64,000 nt of DNA. It comes from Gnetum montanum. Its lineage: Eukaryota; Streptophyta; Gnetopsida; Gnetales; Gnetaceae. The stretch is taken from contig MNCI01007621.1 of NCBI GenBank assembly GCA_015680685.1, positions 1,489,957 to 1,553,956 of the forward strand, read 5' to 3'. Shown piece by piece: positions 37,050-48,049 of the stretch. The notes below the pieces were generated by a model. That model searched no databases. It saw nothing but the letters and a program-made list of their open reading frames with translations, and was not told the origin of the DNA. How positions within the stretch are numbered: position 1 is the stretch's first letter; every line of letters starts with the position of its first letter. Made by a program: the position numbers and the translations under genes.

Positions 37050-37440
37050 GAACATAACTAGTCTAGACTATTTCATGTCATGATGGATGAATCTAACTAC
37101 ACCCTGGGAGTCATGCTTATGCAGTTGGACGATAAGAAACATCCATATTACATCCACTATGCAAGTCAAAGAATTGTGGGTGCACAATTGAACTACACCA
37201 CCACAAAAAAAGAATTGATGGTAGTGGTGTTTACACTAGAGAAGTTCAGGCACTATGTGCTTGAATATAAAGTGTTTATGCACATGGACCATAGTGCCAT
37301 TCACTTTCTCATGAACAAGCCAACAATGAGCTCCCATGTTATATAGTGGTTGGTGATCTTACAGGAATTCGATCTCACAATGATAGATCAAAAGGAAACT
37401 AAGAATGTGGTCACTAAACACTTGTCTTATTTGTGATGGG
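37050..37440 (+). pseudogene. B1 RNase H
   Basis: Open over 37080-37346. MDESNYTLGVML, IHYASQRIVGAQLNYTTTKK and KFRHYVLEYKVFMHMDHSAI follow the gypsy RNase H order (DAS..AxGAVL, YAS..LxxAQxNYxTTEKE). After it comes ...NVVTKHLS, the usual RNase H to integrase linker. The first catalytic Asp is present and the Glu of TTEKE reads as KKE. Confidence 0.82.
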
Positions 37441-37549
37441 CAACAAAGAGGAGGAAATTCAACTATTTGATCTATTTTTGATGAACTCCTCTTTGCTAGA
37501 GTAATAAATGAAAAAGTACCTATAGAACCAAAATTGTATGATGACATTC

Positions 37550-38572
37550 TTACTTATCTTCTCACTCAGGAGATGCCACAAGATCTAAACTACAAGAAGA
37601 AACAAAAATTTCTTCATTGAGCTAAGCACTTCTTAAAAATCAATGGAAACTTTTACAAGGTGTGTGTCAATGGCCTAATTTTTTGGTGTGTACCTTATGT
37701 AGATCAATTGTGCATTCTCTGGGATGCTCATGAGCAGCCTTGTAAGGGCCATTATTTTGAGACATGCATGGCCATAAAAATCATGATGGTAAGATACTAT
37801 TTGCCCATAATCATCAGGGACACCCATCAATTTGTTTGATTCTATGAGCATTTTCAATGAGATGGTTGGATGACCACACATATGGAGGGTTCTTAGCATT
37901 GGATTCAATCACTGGAATCCTTTGACATATGGGGCATAGATTTCATGGGTTCCATCACATCCATGTCCAATGGAAAGACATATATAATCATTATCATTAA
38001 CTACTATACCAACTTGGTAGAAGCAGTAACCATCATCAACTATATTTCATCCATTGTTGCTCGATTTGTATAACAAAATGTTATGAACAAGTTTGAAGTG
38101 CCACATGCATTGATTTCTAACAATGGAATCCATTTTACAAGTGCTACTTTTTGAAAACTCATGTAACACTTGGGGGTTGAACATAAATTAATAATACTCT
38201 ATTACCCCCAAGCCAATGATCAAGCAGAGATGACTAATAGGGAGATCACAAAAACTCTAACAAGAACTATTAGAAAATATAGGAGAGATTAGAGCACGAA
38301 ACTCAACGATGCCCTTTGGGCCTATTGCTCAACATGAAAACTCCTTATTGGCTACTCTCCCTATGAGCTAGTGTACGAAAAACTTCCAATGCTCCCAATT
38401 CAATCTGAGCACTATACACTCTTAACATTCTATGACCTAGACCTTGACCTAAGTCTAGCACAAAAAAAAAGATTGATTAACCTAATGTACTAGATGAAAA
38501 CCGATTAGTAGTCCTATCCTTGAATGAAGTGCACAAGATATTCAATAGACAATGACATGATCTTAGGATACG
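37550..38572 (+). pseudogene. B1 integrase
   Basis: The zinc-binding segment is degenerate (HFLKINGNFYKVC..., about 37620). The catalytic core shows WGIDFMGSI (about 37930), SNNGIHFT in place of DNGxHF (about 38115), and YYPQANDQAEMTNREI (about 38200-38250), then SPYELVYEK. The frame ends at about 38560 in EVHKIFN, just short of the B2 junction. Confidence 0.82.
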
Positions 38573-39503
38573 TGATGAGTGATGAGTACCCCTACGCTCA
38601 ACCATACAAATCACTAAGCGCTTACATGTGATCCAATCGAATTCCATGGACTCTATGTCTTCTGATACACTAGCCTCTAAAAAGTAAACTTACCCTAATA
38701 GTGATTCATTGTCTTCCTAATTATACTTGTAATCTACAAAGGTATGGCTAAGTGTAATTGAGGCATATGATTTTTATTATTTTATGTTTTATGTTCCTGG
38801 TGCTTTAAAATAGAGAAATAAAGTAATTTAATAGCTAATTTAATTTAACTAATTAATTAATCTCTAAATAATCTTAACATAAGTATCCAATCCCACTTTT
38901 CATACACATCCTAAATGCATACACCACTACTGGGCTACCAAGTGTTAAGCACTTCTAGGATTACCAAGTGTTGTATGTTATGCTCAAAGTGGTTGTACAT
39001 ATGTGTTTAATCTATTTATCTTAATTACTTAATTAATCAATTAAATCCTAGTTTAACTTAATTAATTGCATAATTAATGAAAATAGTAAATGCAAAAATA
39101 AATCATTAATCTATTCCAATTGCTGCAACGTTTAATCAAAAGGCTCATCTTTATTGCTGTTTACACTAATGTGCTTAGGTACATCAATGCTCAAATAAAG
39201 ATTTGTACACTTTCTAACTCCTGCTATAGGCACTTAGAGAAATATTCTAACTCTCAAATGATAAAACTATAAGAGCTCTACTATAACTATGACTTGACCT
39301 CCTATAAACATGACTGGTTAGCGCATAGTTATAGACTTTATTATGGAGCTATGTTGATGGGGCCTCATAAACATAGCAAACATTACATTGATATGGCCTA
39401 GTCAATAGGGCAACACCATGTAGATGGGGCTACATTGGTGAGGGTCCATCGACGAGGCCACATCCATAGGGGCCTATTGACATGACACTTTGACACTACA
39501 TCA
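38573..39503 (-). repeat. 3' LTR of B2
   Basis: 931 bp, reverse complement of the B1 LTR. On minus it starts TGATGTAGTGTC (39503) and ends CTCATCA (38573). The R/U5 region, including a TATA-like TATAACTA near 39325-39335, aligns with 32297-33049. The U3 repeats (39345-39480) are CCCCATCAACATAG-type words. No primer site lies beyond 38573, as expected for a 3' LTR. Confidence 0.85.
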
Positions 39504-39515
39504 TACCCCCATGAT
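39504..39515 (-). other. Polypurine tract of B2
   Basis: The minus strand reads ATCATGGGGGTA, identical to the A1 tract, directly before the LTR start. Confidence 0.75.
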
Positions 39516-39659
39516 AGAATGAAAACTTATCTTCAAGTTCCTTTACAAAATTGTAAATGTATGGGATTATTGATTAACCCTTAACATAACAAAACTAAGT
39601 GCTCGAGTGTACAAATCAACACATTACAAAAATTATGGTGTTCATGACACAAATTTGAA

Positions 39660-40580
39660 CACCATAACATGACTACTCAAAATTGGACAGCATGTCCTCT
39701 AAGGGCATGAAGATGGTTGAGAAGATCAAACAATCCCAAATGATGGAGCCTCCCAAGGTTTTGAAGGACCTTCATTAGCTTTAGGTGTGCATGGTGGTTG
39801 AGGTGGCTATGGTTGTCTTGCCACGGCTGCTACCTCCAATGGAAGACCAAAGGCATTCAGTAATGTCTTCATCTTCTCCTTCTTGCTTTAGGGATCACTC
39901 ACAATCCACGCGACATCACCAATGTGGGCTAGAATGGGAATATCCCATGAATAGGGTATTTCTGGGAATAACTCCTTGACATTGACAAACCAAGTAGTGA
40001 ATTGTTTGTGTTTGACATTGAAGGCCCTTACTATGTCTTGTAGCTCCTCATAGTCATTCATTATTTTAGCTAGGTTCTCGGTAGCAAATCTCTAATCAGT
40101 GTATTTGCCTTGGAGAACCTCAAGTTTAGTGTTTACCACTACAAGATTTTTTTTGGTGTCCTTGTGGTGGTTAAACTCAACCTCATACACAAAGTATGAG
40201 CTAGCCACTTGCTTTTCTAGTTTTAACCATGGTTGTTCAATAGTTAACATAGTCATGTTCATGAACCAAAGGTTGGTCAATTCCATGTATTCCATCATTT
40301 CCTTTATCTGCAACTCCTTTAGGCAAATTTCTACTTTATTATGTTGATCAATCCCATCAATGATGGACTTCCACAATTTACATCCATGTTGGAGATGTTG
40401 GAGGATCTCTTTCACCTTCTCCTTCATCACTTGAATATGTTTTTCATTTACTTTTTTTATAGGTTGACCTAGGCTCTATAGTGATCCTTGACTCTCTCAA
40501 ATTTGAGAGCCTCTGATTTCTAGATGGCTACCTCTATTGTAGTCTTCTAGCAAAGGGCATCGACCTCCTCCATGGAGAGG
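39660..40580 (-). pseudogene. B2 ORF2, C-terminal piece (coiled coil)
   Basis: Minus-strand C-terminal part of the extra protein. Open over 40092-40430 with YMELTNLWFMNMTML, which matches YMELENLWYANLAML of A1 and YMELENLRYANLSML of A2. It is rich in Lys, Glu, Gln and Leu with coiled-coil character. At its right end the reading enters NLSMEEVDAL and continues across the A2 insertion at 48871. The stop is not certain; similarity fades near 39660. Confidence 0.7.
40576..40580. other. Target-site duplication of A2 (left)
   Basis: AGAGG before the A2 LTR. The same five bases are at 48871-48875. Confidence 0.88.
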
Positions 40581-41378
40581 TGATGAGTGGCGAGGGACCC
40601 CTACACTCAACCATACGAATACGAGCATTCTCACGCGTGATCCTGTTGAACTCCGTAGACGGACTAGTTGTGGCACCCAGATAGTTAGCCTTAGGTTGTA
40701 GTTCATTGTCTTTCCACCTGGACTAGTATTATATTTGTCATGTATGGTTTAGTCCAGAGTGAGGTGTATGATGCATTCCTAATCTAATGCTACTCCTGAA
40801 GGCAATGGGAAGATAATATTAACTAAGCTAAGCTAAGAATGAAAGGGTAAGAAAATATAATCTAGCCTAAGTGTGATGAGCATCCATTCCTTGATCATCT
40901 GTACACATCTTGGAATTTTTGCATGACTACCATTGGGATTACCAAGCGTAGATCCTAGGTACACCACTAGGTTACCAAGTAATCACACTTAAATGCTAGT
41001 AATCAAGTCATACTCATTCTGTGTTACTAGGAGATAAGGGTGAGAGAGTACTAATTAGGAAAGTAGTAAATAGAAATTAAATAAATAAATAAAAAAATTG
41101 AATGTTGTAATGATGAAGTAATCTTAATCTTTATTTCCGGTCATATGCGTGTCCAAGTATGTCACACTCGAATAAAGGATGTCGTACAATTACATTCACC
41201 ACACTGTGGGCAGACACGGGAAAATAATCTATCTCTGGAGGGATCAAACTGCCAGATCTTCGCTACTCCTATTCTAAGTTATGAAACAAGGGAGAGCTGC
41301 TTCTTATTTATAGAAATTATGGTAGACTACGATATCGTGTACGTGATATTGTGGCCTATGCGATATTGTGTTCCATCA
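40581..41378 (-). repeat. 3' LTR of A2
   Basis: 798 bp, on minus from TGATGGAACAC (41378) to CTCATCA (40581). TATA box (minus TATAAATAA) at about 41304-41312; GATATC/GATATT words at 41328-41370. It closely matches 48050-48870 but has a shorter U3. Confidence 0.88.
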
Positions 41379-41390
41379 TACCCCCACGAC
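41379..41390 (-). other. Polypurine tract of A2
   Basis: The minus strand reads GTCGTGGGGGTA directly before the 3' LTR start, the counterpart of ATCATGGGGGTA in A1. Confidence 0.72.
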
Positions 41391-41531
41391 TGAATAAAAA
41401 TTTGTCCTACAGTTACAGTGATTACATAGTGGATAGGTATGGGATTATTAACTAGAAAAAATGGAATGATGTCGCAGTGTGGGAAGAAAACACAACACAC
41501 AAAATATGCTACAACTACAAAAATGTAGAAC

Positions 41532-44296
41532 TCATGTAGTTCCTAGTCACAGTGGCTCCTCCATTGGTGCCTTCCCTTTTCTTGTGCTCCAGGCTTTGAA
41601 GCTTGATGGCATTAAAGTATGGCTTGGAGCTTCTCCTCTTTGGTCTAAGGGTCTTGTGTCGTCCATGCTAATGTTCTGATGTTTGACGGAGTTGGCACCT
41701 TCCACAGACAGGGTAGTTTCGGGAACATCTGGTTGGCCTTGACGTACCAAGCCGCGAACACCTGTCGTTCCTCCTCATAGGCTCTAGCTTTGTTCTTGTA
41801 TTTATGAAGGTCCATTAGTCATCAAGCAAAGCCAGTTGCAACATCTTTCTATCCTTGGTAGCTAGCTTTTACCACCTCAAGTTCAAAATTTGAAACATCC
41901 AGTTTCTCCACCAGCTTCTTACGCTCTGCAAATTCTGCTTCGTATTTGATGTGTGTGGTTGCTACCTATTGCTCGAGCTCTGACCTCGAGCGTATTTCTA
42001 TTAACATGGAAAGGTTGGCATATCTTAGGTTTTCCAACTCCATGTACTCTATTAAGTCCTGAATTTGTAGGTCCTGGTTCTTAACTTTTGCTTGGTGGGC
42101 AAAGGCATATGTGTCCAATATGGCCCACTAATCAATGTGTTGAGCACTAATAGTGTTGATTTTGGCCTTGGCCATATGGATCTCCTTATCTAGGATTTGT
42201 TTGTACATCCCCACCTGATCCCGGAAGTGCTCCTTTAGCTTTTCATGTCATTTAGCCTCATTTTGCCACACGCTGATCTCAATTGCTGACTTTTGGTGAA
42301 TAGCGTGTACTTCCTCCATTGAGAGGGTTCGATTTTCTCTGGCTAAATAGCTTACGTCTCGGTTGACCTGGATGAATTGTTCTCGTAGTTGATGAAAGTG
42401 TTCATCGAGAATGTTCTTTTGTTTTTCTATAGCGGTCAACTGAAGATTGTTAGTCACAAGCTATTTATTTTCTTCTTGAAAGGCCTTGAGTGCCTTAAGA
42501 TGTGCATGAGTTTGCGCCTATGCTATGGAGGCATCCCAAACAGCCATCTCCTTTTCTTCCATCACCTTCTTATTCTCTGCAATAAAATTTGTTAGTTGCT
42601 CCATTCTAAAATTTTCTAATTGGTCTACGGGAACAAATTGCAAAGGATCTCACTGTGCTGCTTGTAAGGCCATGAGATGCTCTTGTAATTTCTGCACTTC
42701 AGCTTCAGCATGCTATGCCCTTACTTCTGTTAAGACTAGCTTCCCCTTCATGGAAATGAGGTCTGATTGAATTGCTATTACATCCTAAGGGATGTCAAAT
42801 AGGGACATCATTACTTTCCCTGTTTGAAGAAATCTATCAAGCGCATCCTCATGTTCCGCAGGAGTCATTGAGGTTCCAGCCAAAGTTTGAGCATCCTGTG
42901 CTCCTATAAGATCTACCAGTGGCACAACAGGTACATTGAAGAATTCCTTGATGTGTTCTGCAACCACATCTACAGCTCCCATGGAATTCTGGTGTTGAAT
43001 GACCACTACAGTGGCCCCTTCACTAGTCTCTAACTACACTTGGAAAGATGCCACATTTCCTGAGATTTGTTGTGACCATTTACTTTCCCCTCCACTTGTT
43101 TGAATGGACATTTCTCCCCTTGTGCGATCCAATGAAATAGTAGGCTACCTAGCATCATCGATGACGTGAAAGAGGTTTGTTTTATCATGACTTTCCCAAC
43201 TGACTGTGTCAGCGATGGCCCTAAGATGGCTCATCGATGGTCTGTAGTCTTGCGGCAGCGGTGGCTGATCCTAGCCTATGCTGGGCCCTGCTTCTTGTTG
43301 TTGGCTACAACCTATGGCTGGAGGTTGACTGGTTCCAACCACCTGTTCTTCTTCTTATTCTGGTCTCAGCTCTTTGCCAGTGCTTTTCCTTGGAGTTGGC
43401 ACCTTTAGCAATTTAGTGTATGAAGTAGTCTGAGCTTTTCGGAGGACATCATTGGTGTATCCCTGAATACCAGCACGTCGGTAAAGCTTTCTGATAAGAC
43501 AGGGGAAAGACAACGCCATCTTCCCTATCTTTCATTCTTCGAACTACCTCAGGATCTTCGTCAAATATAGATGGGGTAGGTTAGTGTTAACCTTTCCCAT
43601 CAACACTGGACATCCTCTGGCTGCATACGTTGATATTCTTTTGAGGCCCTTTGTGGAGAAGAGGTGATATGTTCCAATTTTGAAGTAAACTCTCTCTTCT
43701 ATCGTTAATTCACCAAAAGCTTTATCCCTGCCATAAGCCTTCTCTAACCAATCCTTTCACACATCAGGGTATGAATGGGTAGATAACCAAGCAACCTGGG
43801 GCCCTATATTCAAAAGATTTAACACTTTTGAAATTGCCTGCGCGGAGAAGTCAACTATCACACCAAAAATATTCACAGTGGTGCCTTGCTCCCTATTGTG
43901 CCAAAATTGGTACATTTCTCCTAGGTACCAGGCACTACTTTTAGAGAGGATAGGCCAAAAGGGATACCCTTTGAGGTGATCCCTAATGGCCTCATGAGTG
44001 AACTCTGTAAATGATTCAAAGTTCAATTCCACAATCACCGCAGTGAATGTGGACTTCTCATGGATGGCCTAAATGCATTCTTGGGGCAATGTGAGTTGTT
44101 GTCCCAGTTCAGGTGCTACAGCAGCTCCTCCTTCTGCCTACCTAGACCATTTGGTAGGAGGTTCATCTTGATGGATGCTGAATGATTGCTCCTCCTGTTC
44201 TGCATGTTGTCCAGTAGGTCTTTGTCTTCCACCTCTCCGAGCTCGTTTGCTTCCACCTTGGGCAGGACCTTCCTATTGTCCACGTTTTGGGGCCAT
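41532..44296 (-). pseudogene. A2 ORF2: extra protein, unknown domain plus long coiled coil
   Basis: 2765 bases, about 920 codons, start MAPKRGQ at 44296 and stop TGA at 41532-41534. It has the same order as A1: basic head (GGSKRARRGGRQRP); conserved domain, open over 43757-44038 with MIVELNFESFTEF and SAWYLGEMYQFWHNR; VYFKIGTYHLFSTKGL and RISTYAARGCPVLMGKVN; a Pro/Gln linker; a block open over 42785-43006 with MTPAEHEDALDRFLQTG; then coiled coil with open piece 42248-42457 and LSMEEVHAIHQKSA. Stops are fewer than in A1, and conservation of the order over both copies argues that the protein was under selection while the family was active. Function unknown; no enzyme motif, signal peptide or membrane span seen. 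Confidence 0.78.
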
Positions 44297-44753
44297 CTGC
44301 AACCACACAGGCCAAGCATTAGTAAGGTCATTTTTGAAGTTAAGTTATACCTTACTGCTTGCCTTATTTAATGATCGTATGTTATCACGTGTGATAGTGC
44401 CTGAAAGTTTGTAATAATGAGTCCTGTGACTTAGGTGGTTTCCATTTTAGTTTCCAGGTATACCTAAGGGTTAAATGATTTTTAGGCACAATTATTCTAA
44501 GTGTTAAAGTTAATTACCCTAATTGGTGTCTTTTGGGTGATAAATTTTAGAAACTTTAGGCACTTTTCGGCAAGTGTCTCTCCCCCATGACTAAACTGAA
44601 CACTCCGGGTTCAAGCAGGTTCAAATGGAATAAAAATTGGAGTACCAGCAAGCAAGATAGAGTGAGAAAAGTAAGGGTCGCACAATCGTAAGTCGTAGAG
44701 AAAAATTTCAAAAATGCCTCCCGTGTGAATGGAAAAATGATGCTAAGTGTTGT

Positions 44754-44870
44754 GGGGGGGGGGGGGGGGGGGGGGGGTCACCTATTTATAGGTGGCAAAG
44801 ACGTGATATTGTGTACAATACATCGCATATGCGATATCACGTGGGACGCAATATCTCGTCCCTAGTGATG
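44754..44870 (-). promoter_or_regulatory. Internal U3-like promoter block ahead of A2 ORF2
   Basis: On the minus strand a run of GATATT, GATATC and CGATATG-type palindromes (44805-44862) is followed by a perfect TATA box in CCTATAAATAGG (44781-44792) and a 24-base C tract (44754-44777 on plus as G). This copies the U3 core of the element's own LTRs. It lies about 490 bases upstream of the ORF2 start. The A1 counterpart is at 7545-7650. Transcription from it is inferred. Confidence 0.55.
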
Positions 44871-46252
44871 TGAGACACTAAGAAAATATTGACTTTTTAA
44901 ATGATTTTCTTGAAATTAATGTTGGAAATTGACATTGACTATGATCAAAGGTTCAAGGGTAATTTCATTTTGTCCAGAGGCATAATTAATGATGACGGTG
45001 TGAATTTTATCAATAAAACATTGGGTGGTAAGAAAAAGGGTACGTAATGGTACATTGGAACGTTAAAATTCAGAGGAAAAATAATAAGGGAAAGAAAAGT
45101 ATTGAGAAATTAAGCTGAGGGTAAGAAATGGTATGTGTGAGCAATGTCATAAGTGAAAATTACAAAAGATTACACAAGTGGATCCTCCCCAAAGAAGGTT
45201 CTAACTGAAAATGCCCTTGTGTAACCACACTTCAAGTGTCCGTGGGCACTAAAAGGGTTAAATGTAATCCGCACTGATTCCACAAAACACACACATGTAA
45301 AGATCACTGGAATGAGATGAAAATTCTATGCTACATGGGACACGAGCTACAATTACACGAATAGTGAGATGAGACGAAGTATAGAAGGGATCGTAGAGAT
45401 TAGGACATAAGGTAACTGACCTAGGGCACAGTGAATCTTGCTTGAAGAGCATGATTAATGTGTCATTAACCCATCATTCCAAGATCAGGACCAAGTCCAT
45501 TCCTCTAATTAGTGACATTGCATTGTTTCATCCCATGATGAGCAACTATGAGAGTACCAGAACAACAAGGCGTATGCTCACTTGGCGTTTTGTTCAAGGG
45601 AGGAGTGATTTTTGTTTTATGAAACTTCTCTTCTCTTCTTTCTTTTTTTTTTCTTTTTATTTTGAAATTGAATCCAGAGAAGCCACCAACCTTCATGCAT
45701 GGGTGCATGTCTTTCTAGTGGTACCCCCTAGAACAACATTGGATTTCTGAGTGCCCTTTTAATTACTCTTACTCCCATTTTTCATTAGATCTACAAGGAT
45801 CTTAGTACAACCCCGTTGCATGATAACTCCCACAGATGTCACCAAAGAGAATTTGCAAGTCGCCTTGATGTCACATCCTTATCATTCCCTCTTGGTCCAT
45901 CCTTCTTCATTCTAGGTACAATGAACAAAAAATTAATTTTAAGTTTTAAGAATTTCAAGAATATCATTGTACCCTCGAACAGAACCTCTTATTTATAGAG
46001 TGGATGAGTGGGTGCAATGGGCTCACTATCCACATAATTGATCACTCGAGACTTAATAACATAGAATAAACCTCAACCAACGATCCACATGAGTGTTTTA
46101 TTCATAGACGAGATTACTTACAAAAACATAAAAGGACAAAAACACAAAAACACCAAAAGATACAAAGATATAACAAAAAGTTGAAAAATGAAAAACTAGA
46201 AAACAAAAGTTGTAAAATTAAAGAAAATGACAAATATTTATTAATACTGCTA
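44871..46252 (-). other. A2 spacer between gag and ORF2
   Basis: No gene supported. It aligns in patches with the A1 spacer: 45200-45290 with 7140-7210, 45790-45880 with 6770-6860, and T-rich 45635-45665 with a different T-rich tract. The G-rich purine word at about 44581-44594 (minus GTCATGGGGGAGAG) sits between the internal TATA box and ORF2 and resembles the polypurine tract. Confidence 0.6.
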
Positions 46253-47918
46253 TTATTTAGAATGGGGATACCCCCCATAACTAATCGGTTGAGCATGGCA
46301 AGGATTAATAAATGGACAATGAGGGTCCTTGCATGTTGGAAATATTGGAACAGGTCCATCCTTACCCCATTGGAGTTCATACACTTGGTTATAGTAAGCA
46401 TAGTGAGGCACTTTATACGATGTAGTTCCTAGATAATGAGTTGACCCACTATGATTTTTGGGACTATTAGATGGTATGCAAGGATTGGGTTGTCGCTCTC
46501 CATGTCTGTGTTCATTGGGTTGTATGATTGTTGGAGTGTGAGTTGGTGGCCTTGATGAAGTTACATGAGGCGTGGGGTTCGAAGGTAAGGGTGCACCACA
46601 GTGTGGGACTTGTGCTGAGTTGGAAGATGTAGTGGCCTCAGAATTGTGTTGTCCCTTCTTACGAGCATGTTTAAAGAAAGGACGCTTTTGATGTTGAGGA
46701 GGCTTTTTATTGTTGTTAGTAGTAGTAGCACAAGTGTCATTCATGGGTTTTTGTTGTGGTGCAGGCACCTTAGGAATAGTTGGTGGCACTGTAGAAGGAG
46801 GGAAAGGATGAGAATGCTGAAAGTTAGGAGGTGTATAAGGTGCACAAGGTGGTGGTTGTGTTGGAAGCATGAGTTGATAGTATTGTGGAGAATAGTAATG
46901 TGGTGAGATAGAGTATGTTGGCCCAGCTAGAGAATTAGGATGTTGAACGTGATAAGTATTTGGATTCGGATGATATGGAGGGTGTCTCCAGTCTAATGGT
47001 GGTCTCCCCCACAATTGGGATTGTTGCCACTGTGATCGAACACAGTATCTCTGTATGAACTCTAGATGTAATGTGTTTCCCCAATGCTCATATAGATGTG
47101 ACAAGATTGGGCATTGACCCTTGGGGTGATCGTATAGGCATATGTTACATTCGTACGTATGATTAGTAGTTGAGCTCTTATTTTCCTTATCCCTTCTTTT
47201 CGATTGTCTACTATTTCATCCTNACTCCTAAGGTCTCTCTTGTTTCATTATGTAGCCCATCAATGATATGGTACATTAGCCTTTCCTCGGAAAACCCATG
47301 GCTTGGACAGTTGTTTAATAGTGCATAATATCTCTCTAAGGTCATGTCCAAGGGTTCATGTTATGCTTGTTTCCATCCTTGGATTTGTTTCCTCAAGGCT
47401 AACACTCTTGCGTAGGTTTGATATTTTTTGTTAAAGACTTCTACCATTGTTGACCAGCATCATATTAAATTTGGTTGTAACAATCTATACCATACTTTTT
47501 CTTGGTCAATGGGTGTCATGAGAAAGAGCTTAAGTTTTTGCCACTCATTATCAATGTTGTTCCATGTGCAGGCATCGTAGAAGGCTTGTAAATGTTGAAG
47601 AGGATCTAAGTCATAGCCTCCTAAAAATTTAGGAAAGTTGTTTAAATCGAGCCTGGGTAGACGACTCTCTTTATGATGCCTACGTGAGATTCGAATTGCC
47701 TTGTGTATTTGCGTTAGGCTTATAGTGGCCAGTGGGGGTTCATTGTCATTGGGTAAGTTATGCTTTCATGTGTTAGGATGATGTTGTTTTCATTCATGTT
47801 TATAAGAAACTCCCACTTCAGGTTGTATACTCCAATCTTCATCGTCATATAGTTCGTTGGTTCTCCAATGAACTTTCTCACTAGGTGTGGCGTTATTATA
47901 ATCTTGTAGGAGAGGCAT
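46253..47918 (-). pseudogene. A2 gag
   Basis: About 555 codons, starting MPLLQDYNN at 47918 and ending at 46253. The last 283 codons (from 47104) are open. The capsid part (47230-47700) shows FLGGYDLDPLQHLQAFYDAC, KVWYRLL, LRKQIQGW, EPLDMTLERYYALLNNC and MYHIIDGL. A variant zinc knuckle CNICLYDHPKGQC (CX2CX3HX4C, one residue shorter than usual) is at about 47110-47150. The C-terminal part is Pro/His/Ser/Thr-rich, unlike a pol protein. One N lies at 47223. Confidence 0.85.
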
Positions 47919-48031
47919 TGTTGTGTGTGAATTTATGTGACTTTTTATAATTACTTCTTTCTAAGAGATATATTGTTAAGTCCTATACAGCAACCTTGTA
48001 TGATATAACTAATCTAGATAACTAGCACTGT

Positions 48032-48049
48032 CCTTGGCAACGGCGCCTA
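48032..48049 (-). other. Primer-binding site of A2 (tRNA-Asp type)
   Basis: The minus strand reads AGGCGCCGTTGCCAAGGA, a close match to TGGCGCCGTTGCCGGGGA, next to the 5' LTR end. Confidence 0.8.

Larger units (their letters stand above)
32168..38572 (+). mobile_element. Athila-like Ty3/gypsy element B1 (5' LTR to integrase)
   Basis: Plus-strand element with 5' LTR, tRNA-Asp primer site, gag, protease, RT, RNase H and integrase in order. It stops abruptly at 38572, where the LTR end of an inverted sibling (B2) begins. Any post-integrase ORF and 3' LTR of B1 would therefore lie beyond B2, outside the window. Its LTR, gag and pol match B2 and resemble family A in the LTR end (CTCATCA), primer site and gag. 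It is the autonomous type in this window, though all genes are broken. Confidence 0.85.

Noticed and set aside
38568-38572. Target duplication ATACG for B2
   Set aside because: The other end of B2 is missing, so no second copy can be compared.
46181-46906. Plus-strand ORFs opposite A2 gag
   Set aside because: Antisense shadows of the gag frame 46253-47104, which has the supported motifs.
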